Positions 33,857-43,593 are shown, counted from the first letter of the stretch. The stretch: DNA of 64,000 nucleotides from Bin5 sp009843665 (GCA_965220285.1 OZ244818.1:1798001-1862000), one strand, 5' to 3'. Program-made: numbers and translations. Notes: generated by a model from the sequence alone, not told the origin.

Positions 33857-36316
33857 TCAGGCTTTCATTTTTGTGCCTCGTGGATCGTAGAGAGGTTCGC
33901 GGGCAACCGTTGCGGGGAGGCGTTCGCCGAAGTAGAGGATGTCGACGCTGGTTCCCACTTCGGTGTATTGGATTGGCAGATAGCCGTAGACGATGCCGCG
34001 GCCGATGGTGTGGCCGTAGTTGGCGCTGGTGACGTAGCCCAGGAAGCGGTCTGCGTCCATGATCGGCTCTTTGCCCATGACGACGGAGTCGGGGTTGTCG
34101 AGGGTCATGCAGCAGAGCTGGCGCGTGTTGCCCTGGGCGCGAAATTCTGTCAGTGCGTCGCGGCCGATGAAGTCGCCTTTGTTCATGTGCACGGCGAAAT
34201 TGATGCCGGCCTCGTAGGGATTGTGCTCGGTGTGGATGTCCTGGCCCCAGAGGCGGTAGCCCTTTTCGAGCCGGAGCGAGTCGAAGGCGCCGCCGCCGAC
34301 TGCGATCACGCCGTGCGGCTCGCCCGCCTCCCATAGGATGTCCCAGAGGCGCAGGCCCTGTTCGAACGGGGCGTAGAGTTCCCAGCCGAGTTCACCGACG
34401 TAGGAGATGCGCAGGGCCAGCACGGGAACCTCGGCGACCGTTATCTGCTTGGCGGTCAGGTAGGGGAAGGCGGCGTCGCTCAGATCGTCTTCACAGACGG
34501 TGCTGAGCAGGTCGCGGGCGCGCGGCCCCCAGAGGCCGATGCAACACTGTCCCGCTGAGATGTCGGTCAGGCTGGCCGAGCCGTCACCGGGCAGATGCGA
34601 CTCCATCCAGTCCAGGTCGTGGAGACCCATGGCGCCGCCGGTGACGATCATGAAGCGCTCGTCGGCGAGGCGGGTGACGGTCAGGTCGCACTTGATGCCG
34701 CCGCGCGGGGTCAGCATGGCGGTGTAGGTGATGGAACCGACGGGTCTGTCCATTTGGTTGGCGGCAAGGCGCTGCAGGGCGGCTAACGCGCCGGGGCCGG
34801 TCATTTCGAAAATGGCGAAGGGCGTCAGATCGAATAGAGCTACCCGTTCCCGTGCCGCCGCGTGTTCCGCCGCGACAGCCGGCGACCACTCCTGCGCGGC
34901 CCAATCGTTGCGGGCTGTGCCGTCTACATTAAGTGTTTCGAGCAAGGCCAGGTTGGATTCGTACCATTGGGGGCGTTCCCAGCCGGCGTTCTCGAAGAAG
35001 ACGGCGTCCAGCTCCTGCTGGCGCGCGTAGAATGGCGTCAGGCGCAGGTTGCGGGGGTGGGTCATCTGCTGGCGGGGGTGGATGATATCGTAGACTTCAC
35101 GGTACTGCTGGGCGGCGCGGGCACGGATGTAGGGGCGGCTGAGGGCGTGCGGGTGGAAACGTCTTATGTCGCACTCGTGCAGGTCGGTGCTGGGCTCGCC
35201 TTGAACGATCCATTCGGCGACCGCTTTGCCGACGCCGCCGGCGTGTGTGATCCAGACGGCCTGGGCGGACCAGAAGCCGGGCAGTTGGGGCGATTCGCCG
35301 AGCACGGGAAAGCCGTCGTTGGTGAATGAGAAGATACCGTTGAGTCTGCGGGTCAGCTCCACGTCTTTGAGGCTGGGCATGAGTTCGCCGGTTGCGGTCA
35401 GCGCGGCCTCGAAGTGGGCCGGTGGGAAGGGCATTTCCGCTGGGGGCATGCCGGCGACAGCGCGGTCGGGGAGGTCGCTGGCGTCCACCAGGAGCGGTTC
35501 GTGCAGGTAGGAGCCGATGCCGATGCTTTCGCCCTCCTGCCGGAAGTACATCGCCTTGTCCTGATTGCGCAGGAAGGGGAGGGCTATCTCCTCGGTGGCG
35601 CCGGCCAGTTCGGGCCGGGGCGCGGTCACGGCGTAGAGGTGTTGCATCGGCGAGAGTGGGATGGGCACCTTTGCCATGCCGCCGACCTTGGGCGCCCAGA
35701 TGCCGGTGGCGGCGACGACGAGGTCTGTCTTGATCTCGCCGTGGGTTGTCTGTACGGCGGTGACGCGCCCGCCGGCGGTAGCAAAGCCGGTAACTTTGAC
35801 ACCACTGAAGAATTGGGCGCCGGTTTTCTCGGCCGCGCGCGCCATCGCTTCTGCCGAACGGGTCGCCTTGGTCTGGATGTCGGAGGGGACGTAGAGGGCA
35901 CCATAGATGCGGTCAGAGAGGAGAGGAAAGCGGGCGCGTGCCTCGTCAGGGGTGAGCAGGTGGCAGTCCACCCCCCAGGCGAGGCCGTAGCCGTGCTTGC
36001 GTTTGAGGTCGGTGAGGCGCTCGGGCGTCCAGGCGACTTCCATGCTGCCGACCTGGCGGGTGCAGGGCTCACCGTCGAGCGCCATTTGGGTCCAGAGCTC
36101 GACGCTGTGGCGTGCGAACTCGGTCATGGTTTTGGAGGCGTTGATCTGGAAGACGAGGCCCGGCGCGTGCGAAGTGGAGCCGCCGGTTTCGAAGAGCGGG
36201 CCTTGATCGACGACGACAATCTCGTGCCATCCGAGTTTTGTCAGGTGGTAGGCCACGCTACAGCCGGCGATTCCGGCGCCGATAATCACTACCTGGGCAT
36301 GCTTGGGCAACATCAT
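33857..36316 (-). CDS. Dimethylglycine/sarcosine dehydrogenase-like flavoprotein
   Basis: An 819-aa protein joining an FAD domain and a folate domain. Residues about 5-390 form the DAO-type oxidoreductase (VVIIGAGIAGCSVAYHL, GGSTSHAPG where FAD attaches in relatives). From about residue 440 a GcvT-like domain follows (FDLTPFAIFEMTGPGALAAL, GGIKCDLTVTRL). Family members oxidatively N-demethylate dimethylglycine or sarcosine and pass the carbon to tetrahydrofolate. Start 36316 (MMLPKHAQ) is chosen for the family start and the upstream GGAAAGTAGGG; an ATG at 36349 that overlaps the preceding stop is also possible. Operon partner of the hydroxyacid dehydrogenase. Confidence 0.9.
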   Translation of the reverse strand: MMLPKHAQVVIIGAGIAGCSVAYHLTKLGWHEIVVVDQGPLFETGGSTSHAPGLVFQINASKTMTEFARHSVELWTQMALDGEPCTRQVGSMEVAWTPERLTDLKRKHGYGLAWGVDCHLLTPDEARARFPLLSDRIYGALYVPSDIQTKATRSAEAMARAAEKTGAQFFSGVKVTGFATAGGRVTAVQTTHGEIKTDLVVAATGIWAPKVGGMAKVPIPLSPMQHLYAVTAPRPELAGATEEIALPFLRNQDKAMYFRQEGESIGIGSYLHEPLLVDASDLPDRAVAGMPPAEMPFPPAHFEAALTATGELMPSLKDVELTRRLNGIFSFTNDGFPVLGESPQLPGFWSAQAVWITHAGGVGKAVAEWIVQGEPSTDLHECDIRRFHPHALSRPYIRARAAQQYREVYDIIHPRQQMTHPRNLRLTPFYARQQELDAVFFENAGWERPQWYESNLALLETLNVDGTARNDWAAQEWSPAVAAEHAAARERVALFDLTPFAIFEMTGPGALAALQRLAANQMDRPVGSITYTAMLTPRGGIKCDLTVTRLADERFMIVTGGAMGLHDLDWMESHLPGDGSASLTDISAGQCCIGLWGPRARDLLSTVCEDDLSDAAFPYLTAKQITVAEVPVLALRISYVGELGWELYAPFEQGLRLWDILWEAGEPHGVIAVGGGAFDSLRLEKGYRLWGQDIHTEHNPYEAGINFAVHMNKGDFIGRDALTEFRAQGNTRQLCCMTLDNPDSVVMGKEPIMDADRFLGYVTSANYGHTIGRGIVYGYLPIQYTEVGTSVDILYFGERLPATVAREPLYDPRGTKMKA

Positions 36317-36348
36317 TGTCCCTACTTTCCGGTGACTGCGTTCCGGCA

Positions 36349-37356
36349 TCAGGCCATAATCTTCAGTTTCTCATACGGTACGACCAGCCGCAGCGGTTCG
36401 TCGTTGTAGAAACGTTGGATATCGCGAACGATCTCTTCGACCAGGCGCATGCGGTTCTCGACCGTGTGGCCGGAAACGTGGGGAGACAGGAAGACATTGT
36501 CGAGATCGCGCATGGGGTGGTCGGGGGACAAGGGTTCCGGCTCGAAGACATCAATGTAGGCGTTGAAGCGGTTCTTCTGCAGCTCGGCAACCAGGGCATC
36601 CTGGTCCAGAACCCAGGAGCGAGCGGTGTGTACGAAGAGTGCGCCGTCGGGAATCGACTGGAAATGGGCGCCGGTGATCATCTTCCGGGTTTCGGGGGTG
36701 ATGGGGGCGTGCACGGAAATGATATCGGAGCCGGCAAAGATCTCTTCCAGGGAAACGCTGCGTACATCGAGCAGACGGGCGTCTTCCTGGCTGAGGTAAG
36801 GGTCGTAGACCGACACATCGCAGTTGAAGGGTTTGAGCAGGCCGATGACGCGGCGGCCGACCATGCTGGCGCTGACGAGCCCCACTTTTTTGGAGTAGAG
36901 GGAGTGACCGGGCCAGTTGGGGGCGGGTTTCCAGCCGCGCTCGACCTTCATGTTGTGTTCGTAAGGCCAGAGATTGCGCTGACCGCTCAGCATGGCCCAG
37001 AGCGTGTATTCGGCGACGGATTCGGCGATTACGTCGGCGGCGCTGAGAAGGACGATGCCGCGTTGGTGGCCGGATTCTGCCAGGCGGGTCTTGACCGAGC
37101 CGGCGGCATGGCCGACGATCTGCAGGTCTTCGGCTGCGGCTACGTGTTCTTCGGTGATGAGGGGCGATCCCCAGGATGTGACCACGACTGACGCGCCGGG
37201 GATCATTTCGAGCAGCTCATCGCTGGTGTAGTTGCGGTCCAGCTTGTTCCAGATCACGGTACCCAGGGTCTCCAGAATGGAGACGGCCTCGGGGGAGAGA
37301 ATATCTTCGGAGAGGCCAACCGGGGGCAGGTAGAGGATTTTGCGATTCTGCGCCAT
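36349..37356 (-). CDS. D-2-hydroxyacid dehydrogenase family protein
   Basis: A 335-aa NAD-dependent dehydrogenase of the D-isomer family. Catalytic Arg and His are visible in FVHTARSWVLD and LSPHVSGHT. The cofactor loop is KKVGLVSASMVGRRVIGLL, where the usual GxGxxG is altered to SASMVG, seen in part of the family but worth noting. It lies 10 bases after the permease gene and directly before the flavoprotein, so it should act in the same catabolic route. Substrate unknown. Confidence 0.87.
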   Translation of the reverse strand: MAQNRKILYLPPVGLSEDILSPEAVSILETLGTVIWNKLDRNYTSDELLEMIPGASVVVTSWGSPLITEEHVAAAEDLQIVGHAAGSVKTRLAESGHQRGIVLLSAADVIAESVAEYTLWAMLSGQRNLWPYEHNMKVERGWKPAPNWPGHSLYSKKVGLVSASMVGRRVIGLLKPFNCDVSVYDPYLSQEDARLLDVRSVSLEEIFAGSDIISVHAPITPETRKMITGAHFQSIPDGALFVHTARSWVLDQDALVAELQKNRFNAYIDVFEPEPLSPDHPMRDLDNVFLSPHVSGHTVENRMRLVEEIVRDIQRFYNDEPLRLVVPYEKLKIMA

Positions 37357-37365
37357 ATGGATGTC

Positions 37366-38220
37366 TTAACCTTTCACGCCGCTGAGTGAGATGCCGCGAA
37401 TGATATAGCGCTGCATGAGTATGAAGACGATCAGGGTCGGGAGAAAGCCGAGCACCGCACCGGCCATATCCAATCCTGCGTCGCCACCGGATCGCGCTAC
37501 AGTGCCCAGACCGACGGTAAGGGTGCGCATATCGGATTTGGATGTGACGATCATGGGATAGAAAAAGGAGTTCCAGTTGCCCATGAAGCGGAGAACGGCC
37601 AGCGTCGCCATGGTGGGCACGACCTGCGGCATGAGCACGTGCCACCAGTTCTGCCAGAGGTTGGCGCCATCGATGGTTGCGGCATCGTCATAGTCGCGGG
37701 GGATGCTCAGGTAGGCCTGGCGCAGCAGGAAGGTACCGAAAATGGAGGCGAACCAGGGTCCGATCAGAGCGGTATAGGTGTTCACCAGACCCAAGCGCGA
37801 GAGAACAACAAATTGAGGCACGATCAGGGCTGTATCGGGCATGATCAGAATGCCCAGGAAGAGCATAAAGATAACGTTTTTGCCCCAGAAATTGCCCCTG
37901 GCGAAGGCATATCCGGCCATGCTTGAGGTGATCACTCCGCCCAAAGTTGATATGACGGCGACATAGACACTGTTGAAGAGCCAGCGCAACGCGTCTGTGC
38001 GGGCAAAGAGTGTCTGGAAATTCTCCAGTGTCATCGGCGTTGGGATCAGTTCGATAGGAAAGGTGATAAAGCGGATGTTCTGGGTGAGAGATACCGACAG
38101 CATGATCAGAAACGGCCCAACGGTTGTGACCGCCACCGCGGCCATCAGAATGTAGATGATCGTCTCTCGAATCAGGTTGGGCTTTTCGACTGATGCGCTG
38201 CTGGTTTCGGAAACAGACAT
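37366..38220 (-). CDS. ABC transporter permease (MalG type)
   Basis: A 284-aa permease with six helices; EAA loop YDDAATIDGANLWQNWWHVL. It is 99 bases after the partner permease and 10 bases before the hydroxyacid dehydrogenase gene. ATG at 38220. The family usually carries sugars, but the neighbouring genes act on methylated compounds. Confidence 0.9.
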   Translation of the reverse strand: MSVSETSSASVEKPNLIRETIIYILMAAVAVTTVGPFLIMLSVSLTQNIRFITFPIELIPTPMTLENFQTLFARTDALRWLFNSVYVAVISTLGGVITSSMAGYAFARGNFWGKNVIFMLFLGILIMPDTALIVPQFVVLSRLGLVNTYTALIGPWFASIFGTFLLRQAYLSIPRDYDDAATIDGANLWQNWWHVLMPQVVPTMATLAVLRFMGNWNSFFYPMIVTSKSDMRTLTVGLGTVARSGGDAGLDMAGAVLGFLPTLIVFILMQRYIIRGISLSGVKG

Positions 38221-38319
38221 CTGGAGAGCTCCAAAGCGAACATTCCAAAGAGTGAGTCAGACGCCGGTCCTTCCGACAAGGGGTGTCCCCAGTGACCGGC
38301 AGTTTTCCTTACAGTTCAG

Positions 38320-39237
38320 CTAATAAACGTCGTCTCCAAAACGCAGATAGCGGGACTGAATCAGTGCGATGATCAGAATCATGAGGAAGAAGAGAATCGA
38401 CAGCGCTGACGCGTATCCGAAACGGCCAAAGTTGAAGGCTTCGTTGTAGATCTGGTAGACCACGGTCGTTGTCGCGTTTACAGGTCCGCCGCCGGTCAGA
38501 ATGAAGATTGAACCGAAAACCTGCAGGGCACCGATGGTGGCAATAACGATGATAAAGGCCGCGGTCGGGCGCAGCAGGGGGATGGTGACGTAGCGGTGAA
38601 GGCGCCATCCGTTGGCGCCATCCACTTTGGCGGCATCATAGAGCTCAGTGGGGATGGCCTGCAGCCCGGCCAGCCAGATGACCATAAAATAACCGAACGC
38701 CTCCCAAAGGCTGATGCCGACGATGCTGGGCATGGCCTGGTACACATCGATCAGCCATTTCTGGGGCGGGATGCCGACAAGCCCAATCAGGAAGTTAAGG
38801 GGGCCATCGGGGCGGGGAGAAAGGAAGCGGCGAAAGATCAGGGCGAGGACCGCCACCGAGGTAATGTTGGGGAGAAAATAGATGGCGCGGAAGGCTTTCA
38901 TGCCCCGAAGCGGCCGGTTCACCAGGATAGCGACGCCGAGTGAGGCCACCACCAGGAGCGGGATATACATGAGCGTAAACCAGGCCGTGTTGAGCATGGC
39001 CTTGTGGAGCTTGGCATCGGTGAACATACGCACAAAGTGATCCAGCCCAATGAATTCGCGCGTCGAGAGCAGATCGGTCTTGAGGACGCTGTAACGGAAC
39101 ATTGAAAACCAGGGGACCAGATTGAATAGCACGAAGACCAAGGCGTTGATGATGATAAAGGGATACCAGGGCAGGGAACTCCGCAATCGTTTCAGAAATT
39201 GGGAGGAGGCACGCTGGGATGTATTGGCAACGGCCAT
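38320..39237 (-). CDS. ABC transporter permease (MalF type)
   Basis: A 305-aa permease with six helices and EAA loop YDAAKVDGANGWRLHRYVTI. ATG at 39237 chosen; it is preceded by GGAG nine or ten bases upstream, while an in-frame GTG at 39243 is not supported. A strong terminator hairpin (39260-39317) lies between it and the binding-protein gene upstream. Confidence 0.9.
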   Translation of the reverse strand: MAVANTSQRASSQFLKRLRSSLPWYPFIIINALVFVLFNLVPWFSMFRYSVLKTDLLSTREFIGLDHFVRMFTDAKLHKAMLNTAWFTLMYIPLLVVASLGVAILVNRPLRGMKAFRAIYFLPNITSVAVLALIFRRFLSPRPDGPLNFLIGLVGIPPQKWLIDVYQAMPSIVGISLWEAFGYFMVIWLAGLQAIPTELYDAAKVDGANGWRLHRYVTIPLLRPTAAFIIVIATIGALQVFGSIFILTGGGPVNATTTVVYQIYNEAFNFGRFGYASALSILFFLMILIIALIQSRYLRFGDDVY

Positions 39238-39259
39238 GATCACGTTCTCCGTTCAGAAC

Positions 39260-39317
39260 AAAAAATCGCAGAGTTGTCGGGAAGGGAGTTCGTCCTGCTT
39301 CTCCGCAACTCTGCGAT
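39260..39317 (-). terminator. Intra-operon terminator after the binding-protein gene
   Basis: On the minus strand ATCGCAGAGTTG (39317-39306) pairs perfectly with CAACTCTGCGAT (39276-39265) and is followed by TTTTTTG. It lies between the binding-protein gene and its permeases. Partial read-through would give excess binding protein over channel, as in other ABC operons. Confidence 0.8.
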
Positions 39318-39351
39318 CTTTGTTGGGCCTACTGCAAAGGAGTCAGCTCCA

Positions 39352-40668
39352 TTATCCGTATTGTTCCAGCAGAAGCGCATCGATTTCGGTCTTGATGTTC
39401 TCCAACGCTTCTTCTACTGTGGCCTGACCAAGCACGGCCGCCTGGAATTGCGGGCCGGCAACCACTTTACTCTCCTGCCAGAGGGTATTGGTGTCGACAC
39501 CGGCAAACAGCAACGGTCCGAAGCGGTCTACGTACTCGGCCGTGCAGGGGGCAGGATTCCAGACTTCCTTGGATTTGTTGCCGACGGGCGTGGTGCCTGC
39601 CAGGTTGGCGCGTGTCCCGACCTGTTCCGGCATGATCATGTACTTGACCCACGTGACCGCGGCATCGACCGCGTCGCTTTGACTGGTGATGGCCCATCCC
39701 TGACCCGAGACGATGCCGGACACCGCAGTAATTGAACTGTCCATGCTGCGCGCGTGGCCAATTACATACTCCAGATCCGGGTTTGCTTCAACGTCTTGAA
39801 CGCAGGCTGCATCTTCCCGGCGCGCGGTCACCTGCTCCAACGAGAGCCAGTAGTCGGGCAGGCCACCCTGTTCATCGACGCTGCCGATGGCGTATTCCAG
39901 CGGGACCCAGCCCTCCTGGAACTCTTTGACCCAGCGGGTCAAGGCATCGATGACGGGCTGTTCAAGGAAATTAGAGTCGGTGCGGTCGTCCGTGTAGACC
40001 TGGCCGCCTGCCTCGTGGACCGTTACCAGGAATCCACCCCAACTGAAGGTGCTGAGGCTTTCCAGATACCAGTTATGTTCTGCGGCCCGTTCTCCAAGAG
40101 CATAGAGTTCGTCCCATGTCTGGAACGAAGCGGTGGCCGGGTCATAGCCCAGTTCTGACAGCAGGCCGCCGTTGTAGGCAATGCCATTGACTTCGGCTTC
40201 AATAAGCGGCATGTAGAGAACACCGTCAAGGCTTGCGGCATCGATTTCGGCGGCGTGATAGTCGGCCAGATCGTCGGCTGTGAGCAGGTCGTCAAGACCA
40301 AGGATCACACCTTTGGTGATATAGGCCGGCACGGTATCGGTGGTGGCATCCCAGATATCGGGCGCCTCGCCGGCTGCGGCGGCGGCGTAGAGTTTCTCGC
40401 GACGCCCGCCCCAGGGCTGTACCTCGACCTGCACCATGATGTCAGGATGGGCTGCATGGAATCCCTCATTCAGAGGGGCATAGACGATGTCCCCGTCGTT
40501 TTCGGTGCGGGGATAGGCCCAAACGTCGATAGTCGTTGTTTCCATTCCTGCGTCACCGCTATCGGCTGCGGGCGCGGCCGGGGCTACACAGGCCGCCAAA
40601 GCCGAAGAAACAGTCACGCCGGCTGTTAACTGCAAGAACTTTCGTCGGCTCAATACTGGTTGCTTCAT
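39352..40668 (-). CDS. Extracellular solute-binding lipoprotein (Tat signal)
   Basis: A 438-aa family 1 solute-binding protein. Twin-arginine SRRKFLQLTAG and lipobox LAAC give Tat export and lipid anchoring. The mature chain begins TIDVWAYPRTENDGDIVY. AGGAGG before the ATG at 40668, and a promoter-like pair upstream (40755-40785). First gene of the operon to 32526. The fold usually binds sugars; here the downstream flavoprotein and DmdA-like enzymes suggest a methylated or sugar-like osmolyte (inference). Confidence 0.92.
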   Translation of the reverse strand: MKQPVLSRRKFLQLTAGVTVSSALAACVAPAAPAADSGDAGMETTTIDVWAYPRTENDGDIVYAPLNEGFHAAHPDIMVQVEVQPWGGRREKLYAAAAAGEAPDIWDATTDTVPAYITKGVILGLDDLLTADDLADYHAAEIDAASLDGVLYMPLIEAEVNGIAYNGGLLSELGYDPATASFQTWDELYALGERAAEHNWYLESLSTFSWGGFLVTVHEAGGQVYTDDRTDSNFLEQPVIDALTRWVKEFQEGWVPLEYAIGSVDEQGGLPDYWLSLEQVTARREDAACVQDVEANPDLEYVIGHARSMDSSITAVSGIVSGQGWAITSQSDAVDAAVTWVKYMIMPEQVGTRANLAGTTPVGNKSKEVWNPAPCTAEYVDRFGPLLFAGVDTNTLWQESKVVAGPQFQAAVLGQATVEEALENIKTEIDALLLEQYG

Positions 40669-40754
40669 GGGATCCTCCTAAAGGAAATGTACGGATATTG
40701 GCAACTGCAAATCCAGGTAGGGTAAGACATGTACTCTTGTGTGGCGGTTGCGTG

Positions 40755-40785
40755 ATTATAGCGCAAGAGATGCGAGATGAGACAA
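40755..40785 (-). promoter_or_regulatory. Putative promoter of the methyl-compound operon
   Basis: On the minus strand TTGTCT (40785-40780) and a perfect TATAAT (40760-40755) are 19 bases apart, about 90 bases before the binding-protein ATG. The spacing is longer than ideal; the -10 is the convincing part. Confidence 0.5.
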
Positions 40786-40807
40786 TCTACAGGACCCGAA
40801 ACGGGCC

Positions 40808-42184
40808 TTAATGGAGTCCTGCGCGGAGGTGGTCGGCCACATCTGCATGCGCCACCGACTCCTGCTCGCCGCTGGTCAGGTCTTTGACGGTGACCGTGCC
40901 GGCCGCCAACTCGTTTCCGCCTAGCAGAAGGGCAACCGGGATGTTGCGCTCCTCGGCGTATCTGAACTGGCGTCCGAGGTTGTCCGGGTCCGGGTAGTGG
41001 TCGACGCGCAGACCGGTCTGCCGCAGCGCGTGTGCCAGCTCTATGTTCGCGGCCAACGTCTCGCTGTCGAAATTGGTGATCAGGACCTGGGGTTGTCCAG
41101 CCAATTTTTGCGGGAATAGGCCGCGCTCCTCCATGATGAGCAGGATGCGCTCCAGGCCCAGGCTGAAGCCGCAGGCGGGGATCGAGCGGTTGCTGAACAT
41201 GCCGATCAGGTCGTCGTAGCGTCCTCCGGCACCGCCGGAGCCGCTCAGGGTGGGGAATTCGATTTCGTAGATAGGCCCGGTGTAGTAACTGAGGCCGCGC
41301 GCCAGGTATGGGTCGATGCGGATGTGATCGGCGGCCGAGCCTGTCTGCGTCAGCGTCACTACATTTTTCAGTTCTGTCACAGCCTGTGCGCCGTTATCAG
41401 AATTTACGAGCTTCTCTTCCAGCCAGCAGAGCGCCGCGTCCGTTTCCTCCGGTGCGGTGGCCATCAGGTCGAGAAGGGCGGTTGAGGCGGTCTGATCGAT
41501 GCCGCGTGAGCGCAACTCCCTTTCCACGCCGTCGAGGCCGATCTTGTCCAGCTTGTCGACGGCGACCAGCGCTTCCGATTCCAAACCCGCGGGCACGCCG
41601 GTAATCTCCATAAGGCCGCGCAGGACGCCGCGGTGGTTCAGGCGCAGCAGGAAGCCGGATGCATCGCGCCCGTGGAAGCCGAGCTCCTGCAGGACCTGGG
41701 CGCCGGCGTTGAGGACCTCGGCTTCGACCAATTTGCTGGAGGAGCCGACGACGTCCAGGTCGCATTGGTAGAACTCGCGGAAGCGCCCTTTGGCGGGGCG
41801 GTCGGCGCGGTAGACGGGCGCGATGTGGTAGCGCTTGAAGTAACGGGGAAGCTGGTTGCTGTATTCGGCGACGATGCGGGCGAGTGGGACGGTAAGGTCG
41901 TAGCGCAGGCCGGCGTCGGCGATTTCGTCCTGGGTTGGGGCGTCGGCGAGCGCTCGTTGCAGCTTGGCGCCGCGCTTGGCAACGCGGAAGATCAGCTGAT
42001 CGCCCTCTTCGCCGTACTTGCCGAGCAGAGTATCCAACCGTTCCATCACCGGTGTGTCGAGCGGTTCGAAGCCGTAGCTTTGGTAGACGCGTTCGATCAC
42101 ATCGATGACGTATTGGCGGCGCAGCACGTCCAGGGGCAGGAAGTCGCGGGCACCGCTGATGGGCTTGGTCTGGAATCGGGCCAC
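40808..42184 (-). CDS. hisS: Histidyl-tRNA synthetase
   Basis: A 458-aa class II aminoacyl-tRNA synthetase. The N-terminal ISGARDFLPLDVLRR is typical for HisS; motif 2 is in FREFYQCDLDVVG, the His-specific loops in DPYLARGLSYYTGPIYEIE, and motif 3 is ACGFSLGLERILLIME. The C-terminal anticodon domain (from about residue 370) is complete. GTG start at 42184, eight bases after AGGAG. It is preceded by intergenic sequence and seems to stand alone. Confidence 0.96.
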   Translation of the reverse strand: MARFQTKPISGARDFLPLDVLRRQYVIDVIERVYQSYGFEPLDTPVMERLDTLLGKYGEEGDQLIFRVAKRGAKLQRALADAPTQDEIADAGLRYDLTVPLARIVAEYSNQLPRYFKRYHIAPVYRADRPAKGRFREFYQCDLDVVGSSSKLVEAEVLNAGAQVLQELGFHGRDASGFLLRLNHRGVLRGLMEITGVPAGLESEALVAVDKLDKIGLDGVERELRSRGIDQTASTALLDLMATAPEETDAALCWLEEKLVNSDNGAQAVTELKNVVTLTQTGSAADHIRIDPYLARGLSYYTGPIYEIEFPTLSGSGGAGGRYDDLIGMFSNRSIPACGFSLGLERILLIMEERGLFPQKLAGQPQVLITNFDSETLAANIELAHALRQTGLRVDHYPDPDNLGRQFRYAEERNIPVALLLGGNELAAGTVTVKDLTSGEQESVAHADVADHLRAGLH

Positions 42185-42294
42185 TGAGGTTTCTCCTGGT
42201 ATGTCGCGCCGCCAGGCTGAAGCGGCAGCGCGTTCAGCAGCATCTTACACGAATAAACGAGGAGATAGAAAGATTGGGGAGGAGGGGGAGGCCC

Positions 42295-43512
42295 TTATTC
42301 CAGTCCGCTCTTCAGGACGTCGCGGTAGGCGGCGACGCGGTCGCGGCGCAGGGCCCGCTTGTGGCCCAGAAGCGCTTTGAAGGATTCGCTTATGATCTGC
42401 AGGCGAAATTCGAGAAGCAGGAAACGCCGCAGCAGGGCTGCCCACACGGGGCCGTGCCACTTGCGCATGTAACGTACCTTGCTGCGGTTGAAGAGGATAT
42501 GGCGCCTGGCGCTGACCTGGCCGCTGCTGCGGCCCTCGGCGTGGATAACGATTGCGCCCGGATCGTAGACCACGCGCCAGCCGGCGCGCCTGATGCGGCG
42601 ACAGAGATCGGTCTCTTCACTGTACATGAAGAACTGGGGATCGAATCCGCCGAGTGCGGCCAGGACCTCTCCCCGCACCAGGAGGGCTGCGCCGACAAGC
42701 CAGTCTACGTCCTGGCGGGCGTCGGCCGGCCAGTCGGCGAGGTGGTAGCTGCGGGTCCACGGGTTGCGGGGCCACATCTTTTCCAGCCAGGTACTCTCGA
42801 AGAAGCCGGTGAGGAGGCCGGGGAAACGGCGTCGGCTGCTTTGTAGCGCGCCGTCGGTGTAGCGCAGCTGGGGTCCGATGGCGCCGATGGTCTCGACTTC
42901 GTTGATGCCGCTGTAGAGCGCCCACAGGCTGCCGGGCAGGAGCTCGGTGTCTGGGTTGAGGAAGTAGATGAATCGCGCCTTGGCGGCGGGACGCGGGGAT
43001 GGCTCCGATGCCAGATTGCCGTCAGGAGTCCGAAGTTCTGTGGCCGGACTCGCCGCGCCGGTCTGATTGGGAGATCCTTCTTCTCCGTCCTGCTGAGGCT
43101 GGGGGTCGAATCCCATCGCTTCCAGGGCCCTGTTGTTGCCGCCGGTGAAACCCAGGTTTTCGTCGCTGAAGATGGTCTGCACCCAGGGGAAGCGACTTGG
43201 CAAGAGAGATGGCGTGGCGTCTTCACTGGCATTATCGAGCACGACGACCTGGAGGGTAGCCTCGCTGTCCGGCCCGAAGCGGCGCACGGGTGTCAAGGAG
43301 GGGGAGGCGGTCTTGCGCTCTGCTTTATCGGCGCGTCCTTCGTCTATCGGCGTGCTCTGCTGTTCGATCGAGGTAAGGCAGGCGCGCAGATGGTCCCAGA
43401 CGTTCCAGGAGATGATCACGATCACCAGGTCTGTCGGCGGCGGTCTCCTGTCTGTCTGCGGGCGGGCCTTTTCACCTTGAGGCCCTGCCCGGCCGCGAAG
43501 TCGTTGAAACAT
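42295..43512 (-). CDS. Glycosyltransferase family 2
   Basis: A 405-aa GT-A glycosyltransferase of the rhamnosyltransferase-like kind. VIVIISWNVWDHLRACL opens the fold, VVLDNASEDATPSLL and NPDTELLP hold the nucleotide and metal sites, and ALGGFDPQFFMYSEETDLCRR the acceptor region with the catalytic acid. A proline/acid-rich insertion of about 40 residues around 150-190 breaks the fold. ATG at 43512 is preferred to a GTG at 43566. Likely adds sugars to a cell-surface polymer. Confidence 0.85.
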   Translation of the reverse strand: MFQRLRGRAGPQGEKARPQTDRRPPPTDLVIVIISWNVWDHLRACLTSIEQQSTPIDEGRADKAERKTASPSLTPVRRFGPDSEATLQVVVLDNASEDATPSLLPSRFPWVQTIFSDENLGFTGGNNRALEAMGFDPQPQQDGEEGSPNQTGAASPATELRTPDGNLASEPSPRPAAKARFIYFLNPDTELLPGSLWALYSGINEVETIGAIGPQLRYTDGALQSSRRRFPGLLTGFFESTWLEKMWPRNPWTRSYHLADWPADARQDVDWLVGAALLVRGEVLAALGGFDPQFFMYSEETDLCRRIRRAGWRVVYDPGAIVIHAEGRSSGQVSARRHILFNRSKVRYMRKWHGPVWAALLRRFLLLEFRLQIISESFKALLGHKRALRRDRVAAYRDVLKSGLE

Positions 43513-43593
43513 TACGTTCGCATTTGGGTGGAGGAAGGTTGGCGGGCGCTGCCCAGGGATATGCACTGATCTACGACCGCCGGCGGTCTCGAT

